Origin: JBCBKP01 sp038746265
GTDB lineage: Bacteria; Planctomycetota; Phycisphaerae; Phycisphaerales; UBA1924
DNA length: 64,000 bases
Reading direction: 5' to 3'
Assembly (NCBI GenBank): GCA_038746265.1
Contig: JBCDKU010000002.1
Coordinates: forward strand, 16,833 to 80,832
Each line of letters opens with the position of its first letter. The stretch's first letter is position 1. The position numbers and the translations under genes were made by a program. The notes below the pieces were generated by a model. The model saw only the letters and a program-made list of their open reading frames with translations. It was not told where the DNA came from and ran no database searches. Below are positions 33,864 through 42,228 of this stretch, piece by piece.

Positions 33864-35450
33864 TTAGATGCCGGTGTTCTCGATCTTGAGCTCGAAGTCG
33901 TGGATCGAGGCGACCTCGTCCGCGGACTTGGAGCCCAGATTCTCGAAGCGGTCGATCAGCGGCTTCGGGTCGTCCTGCACGAGCGAGCCGAGCGTCTGCC
34001 ACTTGTTCGCCAAGAGATCGCCGAGGGGGGCCTCGGTATTCCGGGCGTGGCCCGCAGGGTACATGACCAGCCCCGAGTCGTGGTCGGTCTTGTCGGCGCC
34101 GGTGATGATCACGCTCGTCGGGATGCCGTCGGGGTAGCGGTCGTCGTACTCCTTGCCGCCGTGCGCGAACTCGATGCGGTCCATCAGCTTGCGGGTGATG
34201 GTGTTGCTGATCGCCGCTTCGGAGTAGTCGTGGGGGGTGAGGATCAGGTCTTGCCACGTCGTCTCGCGGCCCGCGGACTTGCCCTCGAGCGCCTTGCGCA
34301 GCAGCGTCGAGATGATGTAGACCATCGAGTGGTCGGCCGACTGCCGTGTCGTGGGGTTGCGCTTCGCGGGGTCGCCGATGATGCCGAACGCCGGCTCGTA
34401 CGCGGTGATCGTGATCTTCTTGATCGAATCGCCCGTGGCGTCGTCGAGGAGGTAGGGGGCCTTGTTGAGCAGGTCGATCATCGCCTGGATCGCGCCGGCC
34501 GACTGGTGCTCGTAGAGCCCCAGCTTGAAGTGCATGCCCATGATCGTGAAGTCGTCGCCCGCGGTGCTGAGCCAGAGATCGAAGGGCGAGGCATCTTCCT
34601 GCTTGGTGTTGGCGCTGCTCGCCTTGACCGATTGGAACATCTGGCCGGGCCCCTCGAAGATGCGGAAGACCGCCTCGGGGTTGCGGAAGATGTCGCGGGG
34701 GCCCAGGAACCCGCGCATCGAGCGGTGCACCGCAAGGACGGCCGCCTCGGTCGAGATCGCGGCCGACGAGCCCTTTGAATCGCTGAGCTGCTTGCCCGCG
34801 CGGATCGCGCGGAAAGGCACGAAGTGGGCGACGGTCATGCCGATCGCCGACTCGATCTGCTCGGCCGTCGCGCCCATGAGCGCGCCGTAGACCGCGGCAG
34901 ACCCGATCGCGCCGTGGAGGACGTGGTCGATCTTGTAGGTCTTGAGGCTGAACGCCTCGGCGAGCCGCCCGCGGATCTCGTCAAGGCAGACCATCGCGCG
35001 GAGCGCCTTCTGGCCCGAGAAGCCCTTCATCTGGCACGCCGCGAGGCAGACCGCGTAGAAGTCGTTGTGACCGAACTCGCCGGCGGTCTGCTTGCGGGCG
35101 GGGTTGTATCCGAAGTTGGTGCCGTTGGAGTCCCACTCGCGGACAGCCGAGCAATTGGCGGCGATCGCCTTCTCGGGCTTGACCTTGGCGCTGGTGCCGA
35201 AGCAGGTCGCGCCCTTGGGGTCGGCGTAGTCCTGGGCCTCCTCGCGGAGCAGGCACGGGGCGTTGGTCCCGAGCGCGAGCGCCGAGACGCCGCAGATCGC
35301 CGCGTCGGTGAAGAACTGGTTGGTCCGCTTCAGGACCGCCTCGGAGGGCTTGCCCATCTTCGAGGCGTCGTCGGAGAGGAAATCGATCGCGTATTTCGCG
35401 ATGCCGAGCGCCTGGTTGGTCTCGGCCGGGAGATGCGTGTGGTCAGACAT
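33864..35450 (-). CDS. prpD: 2-methylcitrate dehydratase (MmgE/PrpD family)
   Basis: PrpD dehydrates 2-methylcitrate. The 528-residue protein has the MmgE/PrpD fold with segments such as DHVLHGAIGSAAVYGALMGA, RAGKQLSDSKGSSAA and QSADHSMVYIISTLLRKAL. It is the first gene of the unit prpD-hydrolase-prpB-two membrane proteins. prpC is not in the window. The start is an ATG 175 nt from the divergent thiolase gene. Confidence 0.92.
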   Translation of the reverse strand: MSDHTHLPAETNQALGIAKYAIDFLSDDASKMGKPSEAVLKRTNQFFTDAAICGVSALALGTNAPCLLREEAQDYADPKGATCFGTSAKVKPEKAIAANCSAVREWDSNGTNFGYNPARKQTAGEFGHNDFYAVCLAACQMKGFSGQKALRAMVCLDEIRGRLAEAFSLKTYKIDHVLHGAIGSAAVYGALMGATAEQIESAIGMTVAHFVPFRAIRAGKQLSDSKGSSAAISTEAAVLAVHRSMRGFLGPRDIFRNPEAVFRIFEGPGQMFQSVKASSANTKQEDASPFDLWLSTAGDDFTIMGMHFKLGLYEHQSAGAIQAMIDLLNKAPYLLDDATGDSIKKITITAYEPAFGIIGDPAKRNPTTRQSADHSMVYIISTLLRKALEGKSAGRETTWQDLILTPHDYSEAAISNTITRKLMDRIEFAHGGKEYDDRYPDGIPTSVIITGADKTDHDSGLVMYPAGHARNTEAPLGDLLANKWQTLGSLVQDDPKPLIDRFENLGSKSADEVASIHDFELKIENTGI

Positions 35451-35625
35451 GGCCGATCATTGGCGGGCCACCCGCCGAGATCGCCTCATCGCTCCGATTG
35501 TCCATGCACACCCGGATGCACCTAGAGTCGGCCCGACGGGCGACGGGAATGCCGCGGACGCGAGCGGTGTTCCCCAAACGAACCCGGTACAGATGACCCC
35601 ATACCCAACCGCGAGGGAGCACCCG

Positions 35626-36834
35626 ATGTCCAACACCCCCGTGATCGTCGCCGCCAAGCGCACCCCGATAGGCCGCTTCATGGGCGGCCTGAGCAAGGTC
35701 CCGGCCCCCAAGCTCGGCTCGATCGCCATCGAGGCGGTCCTGAGCGAGGTCCCCGCGATCAAGGACCACATCGACGAGTGCATCATGGGCTGCGTGCTGC
35801 AGGCCGGCGTGGGCCAGAACCCCGCCCGCCAGGCCGGCCTCGGTGCGGGCCTGCCCGACACCCTCAACGCCCAGACCATCAACAAGGTCTGCGGCTCGGG
35901 CCTGCAGGCCGTCATGCTCGCCGCCCAGGCGATCAAGGCGGGCGACGCCGAGTGCGTCATCGCGGGCGGCATGGAGAACATGTCCTCCGCCCCGTACTTC
36001 GTCGAGGCGCGCAACGGCGCCAACGGCCCGAAGTTCGGCCCCGTCACCATGAACGACCACATGCAGTACGACGGCCTCCGCTGCGCCTTCGAGGGCTGGG
36101 CGATGGGCGACGCCGCCGACCACATCGCCCGCAAGTACGACATCTCCCGCGAGGAGCAGGACCGCTTCGCCGCCCAGAGCCACAACCGCGCCGAGAAGGC
36201 GACCGCCGAGGGCCTGTTCGATTCCGAGATGATCAAGCTGACCGGCGAGCAGGTCGGCAACCGCAAGGTCCCGGGCCCCGACGGCGGCGTGCAGGCCGAC
36301 GAGGGCATCCGCGCGGGCTCGAGCGCCGAGGTGCTCGGCAAGCTCCGCCCGGCGTTTGACCCCAAGGGCGGCACGGTGACCGCGGGCAACGCGAGCCAGA
36401 TCAACGACGGCGCGGCCGCGGTCGCGGTGATGTCAGAGTCCAAGGCGCAGGCCGCGGGCGTGAAGCCGCTCGCGAAGATCCTGAGCTACTCGACCTCGGG
36501 CGTCGCGCCCAAAGACATCTTCGCCGCCCCGATCACGGGCGTCGCGCAGGCCCTGGAGAAGGCCGGCAAGTCCATCGCCGACATCGACCTCTTCGAGATC
36601 AACGAGGCGTTCGCCGCCCAAGTGCTCTGCAACATCAAGGAACTCGGCATCCCCGAGGACAAGCTCAACATCGCCGGCGGCGGCATAGCGCTGGGCCACC
36701 CCATCGGCGCCTCGGGCGCCCGCGTCCTGACCACCCTCGTCCACCAGCTCCAGCGCACCGGCGGCAAGCTGGGCGTCGCGGGCCTCTGCCTCGGCGGCGG
36801 CAACTCGGTGGCGATGGTTGTTGAGATGGCTTGA
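35626..36834 (+). CDS. Acetyl-CoA acetyltransferase (thiolase)
   Basis: The 402-residue thiolase has the nucleophilic Cys in INKVCGSGLQAVMLAAQ, the second His in GHPIGASGARV and the third active-site Cys in LCLGGGNSVAMV. It would condense two acetyl-CoA or cleave acetoacetyl-CoA. The ATG at 35626 has GAGGGAG upstream and matches the family N terminus (VIVAAKRTPIG). The frame extends upstream to 35263 over the divergent prpD and is not used. Its position opposite prpD suggests shared short-chain acyl-CoA metabolism. Confidence 0.94.
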   Translation: MSNTPVIVAAKRTPIGRFMGGLSKVPAPKLGSIAIEAVLSEVPAIKDHIDECIMGCVLQAGVGQNPARQAGLGAGLPDTLNAQTINKVCGSGLQAVMLAAQAIKAGDAECVIAGGMENMSSAPYFVEARNGANGPKFGPVTMNDHMQYDGLRCAFEGWAMGDAADHIARKYDISREEQDRFAAQSHNRAEKATAEGLFDSEMIKLTGEQVGNRKVPGPDGGVQADEGIRAGSSAEVLGKLRPAFDPKGGTVTAGNASQINDGAAAVAVMSESKAQAAGVKPLAKILSYSTSGVAPKDIFAAPITGVAQALEKAGKSIADIDLFEINEAFAAQVLCNIKELGIPEDKLNIAGGGIALGHPIGASGARVLTTLVHQLQRTGGKLGVAGLCLGGGNSVAMVVEMA

Positions 36835-37073
36835 GACGCAAGAATCCCTACAAAGCGCCGAAAGCCGGAGCGCTCGGTTGGACGATCCGATGGTCGAATC
36901 GGCTGATTCGCGCTTTCGTGATCCTTTGTCTTCTCGGGTTCATCTACTTCGCAATATGGATCACGCTCGATCAATATCTAGGCTGGCCGCCGAAGGTAGC
37001 GCACGCACTCGCATCACTCGGCTCGATCAGCAATTTAGTCTGGCTTGTAAAGATCGACTGGCGGGATAACTAA
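36831..37073 (+). CDS. Small two-helix membrane protein, hypothetical
   Basis: The 80-residue product starts with TTG overlapping the thiolase stop. It has a basic N terminus (RRKNPYKAPKAG), a hydrophobic segment FVILCLLGFIYFAIWITL and a second weak one (HALASLGSISNLVWLV). It lies tightly between thiolase and an SDR gene, whose start follows after 2 nt. I see no family resemblance. The base composition is poorer in G+C than its neighbours. Confidence 0.5.
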   Translation: MRRKNPYKAPKAGALGWTIRWSNRLIRAFVILCLLGFIYFAIWITLDQYLGWPPKVAHALASLGSISNLVWLVKIDWRDN

Positions 37074-37075
37074 GT

Positions 37076-37759
37076 ATGCCCACCTACCTCATCACCGGCG
37101 CCAACCGAGGCATCGGCCTCGCCCTCGCCAAGCACCTCGCCGCGCGGGGCGACACCGTCATCGCCACCGCTCGCGAGCAAGGCAAGGCGACCGAACTCGC
37201 CGAGGTCGCGAGCCGCGTCGAAGAGCTCGACGTCACCGATCCGGCGTCGGTCAGCGCCTTTGCGGAGCGCGTCACCGAGCCGATCGATGTGCTCATCAAC
37301 AACGCGGGCTTCTACCCCAACCGGGGCGAGCCGCTCGACCAGATCGACACCGAGGCGATCCTCCGCGCGTTCGATGTCAACGCGGTGGGGCCCGTCCGCG
37401 TGACGCGGGCGCTGCTGCCGAGGCTCCGCGCGGGCGGGCACAAGAAGCTCGTCCACATCACAAGCGTGATGGGCAGCCTGCGCTCGGTAGACGACGCGAA
37501 CCAGAAACGCTCGATCGCCTACCGAGCATCCAAGGCCGCCCTCAACATGGCGGCCCTGCTCCTGAGCAACGAACTCGAGCCCGAAGGCATCATCTCCGCG
37601 ATGCTCCACCCGGGCTGGGTCCAGACCGACATGGGCGGGGGCAAAGCGCCGCTCACGACCGAGCAGTCGGCGGCAGGACTCGTCAAGGTCATCGACGGCC
37701 TCAAGCCCAGGGACAACGGCTGCTTCCGCGACTATCAGGGCAAAAAGATTCCGTGGTGA
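37076..37759 (+). CDS. Short-chain dehydrogenase/reductase
   Basis: This 227-residue SDR has the cofactor motif TGANRGIG, the structural NNAG, and the catalytic Ser (ITSVMGS) with YRASK (Tyr/Lys). It matches the C-factor/sniffer-like subgroup with a PGWVQTDMGG segment. The substrate is unknown. It follows the small membrane gene by 2 nt. Confidence 0.9.
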   Translation: MPTYLITGANRGIGLALAKHLAARGDTVIATAREQGKATELAEVASRVEELDVTDPASVSAFAERVTEPIDVLINNAGFYPNRGEPLDQIDTEAILRAFDVNAVGPVRVTRALLPRLRAGGHKKLVHITSVMGSLRSVDDANQKRSIAYRASKAALNMAALLLSNELEPEGIISAMLHPGWVQTDMGGGKAPLTTEQSAAGLVKVIDGLKPRDNGCFRDYQGKKIPW

Positions 37760-37797
37760 AATCGGCAGCGGCCGGAACAGGCCCGCGCCGGCGGTTG

Positions 37798-37811
37798 TTC
37801 AACATGTTGAA
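37798..37811 (+). promoter_or_regulatory. 14-bp perfect palindrome before a small gene
   Basis: TTCAACATGTTGAA is fully self-complementary and lies 11 nt before the ATG at 37823, overlapping its ribosome-binding region (AAAGGAT). It could be an operator or simply a structured leader. Confidence 0.4.
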
Positions 37812-37822
37812 AGGATCTCAAC

Positions 37823-38032
37823 ATGAACCAGCAACCGAAGGAATCAGCAACGACCGCCGACCTCCCCCAGATCTACCCGACCGCCCATCTTGTCCAGGTT
37901 GACAGCCGCGACCGCTGGATCGACGACAGCCCGCACAAGGCGTGGTCGCTGCTCGCCGGAATCGCCGGCTACATGGGCGCGATGGCGCTCGCCGCGGGCG
38001 GGCTGGCCCTCATCACCGCGGGGATTGCCTGA
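37823..38032 (+). CDS. Small single-helix membrane protein, hypothetical
   Basis: The 69-residue product has a polar N-terminal half (QIYPTAHLVQVDSRDRWIDDSP) and a C-terminal hydrophobic segment rich in Gly/Ala (IAGYMGAMALAAGGLALITAG). It is preceded by AAAGGA at a good distance, which supports translation. No family is recognised. Confidence 0.55.
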   Translation: MNQQPKESATTADLPQIYPTAHLVQVDSRDRWIDDSPHKAWSLLAGIAGYMGAMALAAGGLALITAGIA

Positions 38033-38040
38033 ATTTCTTC

Positions 38041-38122
38041 TGGGTCGCGGCCCGAACCACGCATCCCCGACGCACGTATCTCAGTAGACCCAAGCGGGTT
38101 GAGTGAATCAGCCCGCGACCCA
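38041..38122 (+). repeat. 10-bp inverted repeat upstream of aspS
   Basis: TGGGTCGCGG (38041-38050) and CCGCGACCCA (38113-38122) are perfect inverted arms enclosing 62 nt. They begin 8 nt after the stop of the small membrane gene. A structured 3' UTR or small RNA is possible. Confidence 0.5.
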
Positions 38123-38155
38123 TTGCTCCACAGCATCTCTCTCTTTCTCACGCCG

Positions 38156-38194
38156 CAACGCCCGGGACGCTCACCAGAGCGGTCCGGGGCGTTG
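38156..38194 (+). terminator. Imperfect long hairpin, probable terminator
   Basis: CAACGCCC...GGGCGTTG arms with an imperfect extension (GGGAC/GGTCC, GCTC/GAGC) form a stem around ACCA, followed by TGATTTTGGG. It ends the upstream small-gene region. A second hairpin, AGCCGGT-TTCTC-ACCGGCT, follows at 38208-38226, and TAGACT at 38244-38249 may be the aspS -10 box. Confidence 0.6.
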
Positions 38195-38312
38195 TGATTT
38201 TGGGCGCAGCCGGTTTCTCACCGGCTCCGGGCACCGCTCCACCTAGACTCGCTCCCTTTCGATCAAGCGACACCCGAACAACGACACCCGAAACGCGATC
38301 CAGGAGCAGCGG

Positions 38313-40115
38313 ATGACCACCCGGACCCACACCTGCGGCCAGCTCCGCGACGAGCACGTCGGCCAGACCGTCACCCTCTGCGGCTGGGTCCGAGCCCAGC
38401 GGACCTTCGGCAACAACCTCGTCTTCGTGGACCTCCGCGACCGCTACGGCGTCACCCAGGCGGTCTTCGATACCGAGACCGTCGGGGCCGACGTGATCCA
38501 GTCGGCCGAAGGGCTGCGGCTCGAGGACTGCGTCGCGATCACCGGCACGGTCCGGACGCGCGAGGGCAAGCCCAACCCCGACCTTGTGACCGGCACGATC
38601 GAGGTCGTCGCGACCGGGCTCGAGGTGCTCGCCAAGACCGACAACCTCCCGCTGATCCCCGACGACAAGGAGGGGCTCGCCTCCGAGGAGATCCGGCTCA
38701 AGCACCGCTACCTGGATCTCCGCAGGACCGAGATGCAGCGGATCATCGCGACCCGCCACCGTGTCGCGCAGATCACCCGGCGGTACTTCGACGAGCAGGG
38801 CTTCCTCGAGATCGAGACGCCCATGCTCACCAAGTCGACGCCCGAGGGCGCCCGCGACTTCATCGTGCCCTCGCGGCTGCAGCCCGGCTCGTGGTACGCC
38901 CTGCCCCAGAGCCCGCAGCTGTTCAAGCAGATCCTGATGATCGCCGGCTGCGATCGGTACATGCAGATCGTGCGGTGCTTCCGCGACGAGGACCTGCGTG
39001 CCGACCGGCAGCCCGACTTCACGCAGATCGATCTCGAGATGAGTTTCGTCGATACCGAGGCCGTCCTGAACGTCATGGAGACCTTCGCCAAGCGGCTTTG
39101 GAAGGACGTGCTCGACGTCGATCTGCCCGATTTCCAGCGGATCACCTACGCCGAGTCGATGGAGAAGTACGGCATTGACCGCCCGGACCTCCGCTACGGC
39201 CTGGAGATCCACGACGTTTCCGAGATCGCGGCGAAGACCGACTTCAAGGTCTTTACGGGCGCTCTCGACAAGCCCAAGGGCTGCGTGAAGGCGATCCGCG
39301 TCCCGGGAGGGGCGTCCAGGCTCACCCGCAAGATCACCGACGGCTACTCGGAGTTTGTCAAGACCTTCGGCGCGGGCGGCATCCCGACAACGAAGTACGT
39401 GTCCGACGGGAGTGGGGGCGGCAAGCTCGAGGGCGGCGTCGCGAAGTTCCTCGAGCCGCAGACCGCCGAGCTCGCCGAGGCTCTCGGCCTCGAGGACGGC
39501 GACACGATCCTGTTCGGGGCCGACACGCGCTCGGTCGCGCTGAAGGCGCTGGGCGAGCTGCGGCAGAAGGTCGCGGCGGATCTGGAGATGATCCCCGAAG
39601 GCGCGTGGGCGTTCTGCTGGGTCGTGGATTTCCCGATGTTCGAGTGGGACGAGGAGACCGAGCGCTACCACGCGCTGCACCACCCGTTCACCGCGCCGCG
39701 ACCCGACCAGGTCGAGGCGCTGCTCGCGTGCGACGCGAAGGACATCGACCAGGTCGAGGCCGTGCTGTCCGCCGGGTACGACATGGTCTGCAACGGCTCG
39801 GAAGTCGGCGGCGGCTCGATCCGTATCCATCGGCAGGACGTGCAACGGAAGGTGTTCGAGCTTATCGGGCTTTCAAAGGAAGAAGCCGAGGCCAAGTTCA
39901 GCTTCTTGCTCGACGCTCTTCGGTTCGGCGCGCCGCCGCACGGCGGGATCGCGTTCGGGCTCGACCGCCTGATCATGCACCTGACGGGGACGAAGAGTAT
40001 TCGGGACGTGATCGCGTTCCCAAAAACCCAAGCAGGATCCGATCTCATGTGCGATGCACCGAGCCCCATTGACGCCCCGCAGCTCACGGAGCTGGGTCTC
40101 TCGCAGCGATCCTGA
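38313..40115 (+). CDS. aspS: Aspartyl-tRNA synthetase
   Basis: The 600-residue bacterial-type AspRS has an N-terminal OB-fold anticodon domain (VTLCGWVRAQRTFGNNLVFVDLRDR) and class II motif 2 (RCFRDEDLRADRQPDFTQ). A GAD insertion domain follows, with motif 3 in GIAFGLDRLIMHL. Eubacterial length and the GAD domain suggest either discriminating or Asp/Asn dual use, depending on gatCAB elsewhere. The ATG at 38313 follows AGGAGC. The 3' end lies 230 nt before the secreted-protein genes. Confidence 0.96.
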   Translation: MTTRTHTCGQLRDEHVGQTVTLCGWVRAQRTFGNNLVFVDLRDRYGVTQAVFDTETVGADVIQSAEGLRLEDCVAITGTVRTREGKPNPDLVTGTIEVVATGLEVLAKTDNLPLIPDDKEGLASEEIRLKHRYLDLRRTEMQRIIATRHRVAQITRRYFDEQGFLEIETPMLTKSTPEGARDFIVPSRLQPGSWYALPQSPQLFKQILMIAGCDRYMQIVRCFRDEDLRADRQPDFTQIDLEMSFVDTEAVLNVMETFAKRLWKDVLDVDLPDFQRITYAESMEKYGIDRPDLRYGLEIHDVSEIAAKTDFKVFTGALDKPKGCVKAIRVPGGASRLTRKITDGYSEFVKTFGAGGIPTTKYVSDGSGGGKLEGGVAKFLEPQTAELAEALGLEDGDTILFGADTRSVALKALGELRQKVAADLEMIPEGAWAFCWVVDFPMFEWDEETERYHALHHPFTAPRPDQVEALLACDAKDIDQVEAVLSAGYDMVCNGSEVGGGSIRIHRQDVQRKVFELIGLSKEEAEAKFSFLLDALRFGAPPHGGIAFGLDRLIMHLTGTKSIRDVIAFPKTQAGSDLMCDAPSPIDAPQLTELGLSQRS

Positions 40116-40280
40116 GTGAGCCATGAAGCCCCGCGGGGACCCCATTCCTCGGTCGGGATGCGTTCTCGGGCCTCGTGGAGGGGCTGCAAGGCTCGGCGCG
40201 TGTTTGGGTTGTATGAATACGAGAAAGTCTTCCGAAATTGCTGGCAGACCGCTTGTTTGGGTTTTTGGGAGTCGCTACGC

Positions 40281-40308
40281 TTGACGTGAGACGGGAAAGT
40301 CGTAGAGA
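40281..40308 (+). promoter_or_regulatory. Sigma-70-like promoter before the first PEP-CTERM-like gene
   Basis: TTGACG (40281-40286), a 16-nt spacer and TAGAGA (40303-40308) lie 37 nt upstream of the ATG at 40346. It is the clearest -35 element I find in the window. Confidence 0.5.
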
Positions 40309-40345
40309 ACAAGAACCCCGCGAAAGCCGGGAGTAGGAGAGTGTG

Positions 40346-41257
40346 ATGAAGCTCGGACGAGAAATGCTGATCCTCGCTGCGGTGGCCGGCTCGGCCTCGG
40401 CACAGGTTTCCGACGTTCTGTACAGCATCACCGCGACCAACGGCGACGGCACCGCGTCATTCTCGATCTCGCAGAGCGAGCTCGAGGCGATCGGTGGCAC
40501 CGAGGGCGTGATTTCGACCGACGGCCTGAACTGGTCGCTCAACGGTCCGCTCGAGCTTCGCTCGACCGACGGCACGCTGATCGCAACGCTCGAGTCGGCC
40601 TCTTCGTTCGCGAGCCTCTCGGGTGCGAACCCCGACACGACGCTCGGCGGCGGCCTTGGTGGCTCGGCTGGCGGCTCGGGTTCGACCTTCGGCACTGATC
40701 CGGCCGTGAACGTCTCGTTCTCGGTTCTCGCCGGTGCGAGCGACACGGTCTTCACGATCTCGTCGTCGGAGCTCACCTTCACCCCGCTCACAAACGTCGT
40801 CGGCATGGCGACCGCCGCGATCACGCTGACCGATACGCTCGGCGACGGCGCGACGATCACCGGCCTAGTTGACAGCGGCAACATCGGCACGGGCCCGAAC
40901 GGCCGCGACATCGCTGGCTCGCCGTCGGGCGTGACGCACCAGTACGGCGCGTTCGTCGATGGCTCGGCCGCTGACAACGTCATCACGCCGTTCGGCTTCC
41001 TTCTGGATAGCCCGTTCTCGGTCGTCGGCTTCGGTTCCGACACCATCTCCGAGGACGATCCGGGTGCTGGCTTCCGTCCGGTCGGTCTCGACCCGGTCTC
41101 GTCGATCAGCAGCCAGTTCAGCTTCACGCTTTCGGCGAACGACACCGCCTCGGGTACGAGTCGGTTTGTGATCGCTGGTCAGATTGTGCCGGCTCCGGCG
41201 ACCTTCTCGGCCCTCGCGGGCATGGGAATTCTGGCGAGCCGTCGTCGTCGTCGTTGA
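40346..41257 (+). CDS. Secreted protein with PEP-CTERM-like tail (copy 1)
   Basis: The 303-residue precursor has a signal peptide (AVAGSASAQ cleavage) and a Ser/Thr/Gly/Asp-rich beta-type body. Its C-terminal sorting-like tail is VPAPATFSALAGMGILASRRRRR: Pro-rich motif, short hydrophobic helix, arginine cluster. Such tails are recognised by exosortase-type systems. The mature start AQVSDVLYSI is shared with the next gene (AQVSNVVYSV), showing tandem duplication. The function of the body is unknown. Confidence 0.8.
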   Translation: MKLGREMLILAAVAGSASAQVSDVLYSITATNGDGTASFSISQSELEAIGGTEGVISTDGLNWSLNGPLELRSTDGTLIATLESASSFASLSGANPDTTLGGGLGGSAGGSGSTFGTDPAVNVSFSVLAGASDTVFTISSSELTFTPLTNVVGMATAAITLTDTLGDGATITGLVDSGNIGTGPNGRDIAGSPSGVTHQYGAFVDGSAADNVITPFGFLLDSPFSVVGFGSDTISEDDPGAGFRPVGLDPVSSISSQFSFTLSANDTASGTSRFVIAGQIVPAPATFSALAGMGILASRRRRR

Positions 41258-41383
41258 TCGACGCTCGATTCATCGGTAGTTTGTAAGAGAGGCAGCCCGG
41301 CATGTGCCCGGGCGTCGAGAAATCGAGAGTGATGAGATCCGCTGAGCCACCGCTTGGCGGCAATGCCTGAGAGGGTTTGAGAA

Positions 41384-42157
41384 ATGAAGTCCGTATCAAC
41401 GCTCCTCCTCGCCGCCGCCGCTATCCCGGCGACCGCGCAGGTCTCGAACGTGGTGTACTCCGTCTCCGCCGTCAGCAGCCTCGGCGCTGGCCAGGTCGAG
41501 TTCACGCAGTCTGACGTGAACGTGACCGACAACGGTGACGGCTCCTTCACCCTTACCTTCGCCGGAAACATCGACATCCTCGATGGCGGCGGCTCGGGCA
41601 ACGTCATCGCGACGCTGACCAGTGCCGACGTTGTCATCGATCCGGGCTTCGGCAACACCGACCCCCGTATCTCGCTCGCCTTCTCGGTCGAGAACGGTGC
41701 CGCGGACACGGTGTTCTCGATCTCGTCGGGCACGAACATGTTCGGCCAGCTCCCGTCGGCCGACGCTCTCGCCGTCGCTTCGGTCTCGCTGACCACCGGT
41801 GATGGCTCGCAGATCGACGCGTCCGGCCTGCTCGGCAACGCGACGGTCGGCAACAACCACTTCTACGGTGCGTTCACCGGCAACTCGGTTGACGGCGATC
41901 CAAGCTTCCCGTTCACCGATGGCATCGCGTTCCTTCTCCCGGACGCGATCTCGACGAGCACCTCGACCATCAGCAGCGACATCGACCCGTTCGGCCCGAT
42001 CTCGGGTCCGTTCGATGCGATCGCCGCCAGCTTCAGCTTCGAGCTCGCCGCCAACGCGCAGCTCTCGGGCACGAGCAACCTGATCGTCACCCCGACCCCG
42101 GGTGCCGCGGCGATCGTCGCCCTCGGCGGCGTGGTCGCGACCCGTCGTCGCCGCTAA
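41384..42157 (+). CDS. Secreted protein with PEP-CTERM-like tail (copy 2)
   Basis: This 257-residue paralogue of the preceding gene has signal peptide AAAAIPATAQ, body repeats of the type DTVFSISSG, and a tail TPTPGAAAIVALGGVVATRRRR. The shared segment SVENGAADTVFSISS aligns with SVLAGASDTVFTISS in copy 1. A strong terminator follows, so the pair ends a transcription unit. Confidence 0.8.
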   Translation: MKSVSTLLLAAAAIPATAQVSNVVYSVSAVSSLGAGQVEFTQSDVNVTDNGDGSFTLTFAGNIDILDGGGSGNVIATLTSADVVIDPGFGNTDPRISLAFSVENGAADTVFSISSGTNMFGQLPSADALAVASVSLTTGDGSQIDASGLLGNATVGNNHFYGAFTGNSVDGDPSFPFTDGIAFLLPDAISTSTSTISSDIDPFGPISGPFDAIAASFSFELAANAQLSGTSNLIVTPTPGAAAIVALGGVVATRRRR

Positions 42158-42184
42158 TCGGCTTCGACTTCAGTTCGATTTCTT

Positions 42185-42226
42185 CTACCGCCCCGTATGG
42201 CTCTCATGCGGGGCGGTAGTCTTTTT
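42185..42226 (+). terminator. Rho-independent terminator after the PEP-CTERM-like pair
   Basis: An 11-bp perfect stem CTACCGCCCCG/CGGGGCGGTAG (42185-42195, 42209-42219) is followed by TCTTTTT. This is the most canonical terminator in the window. Confidence 0.92.
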
Positions 42227-42228
42227 GT

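Noticed and set aside
33015..34778. Plus-strand open frame of 587 codons opposite prpD and the hydrolase
   Set aside because: It overlaps two real genes on the other strand and shows no domain.
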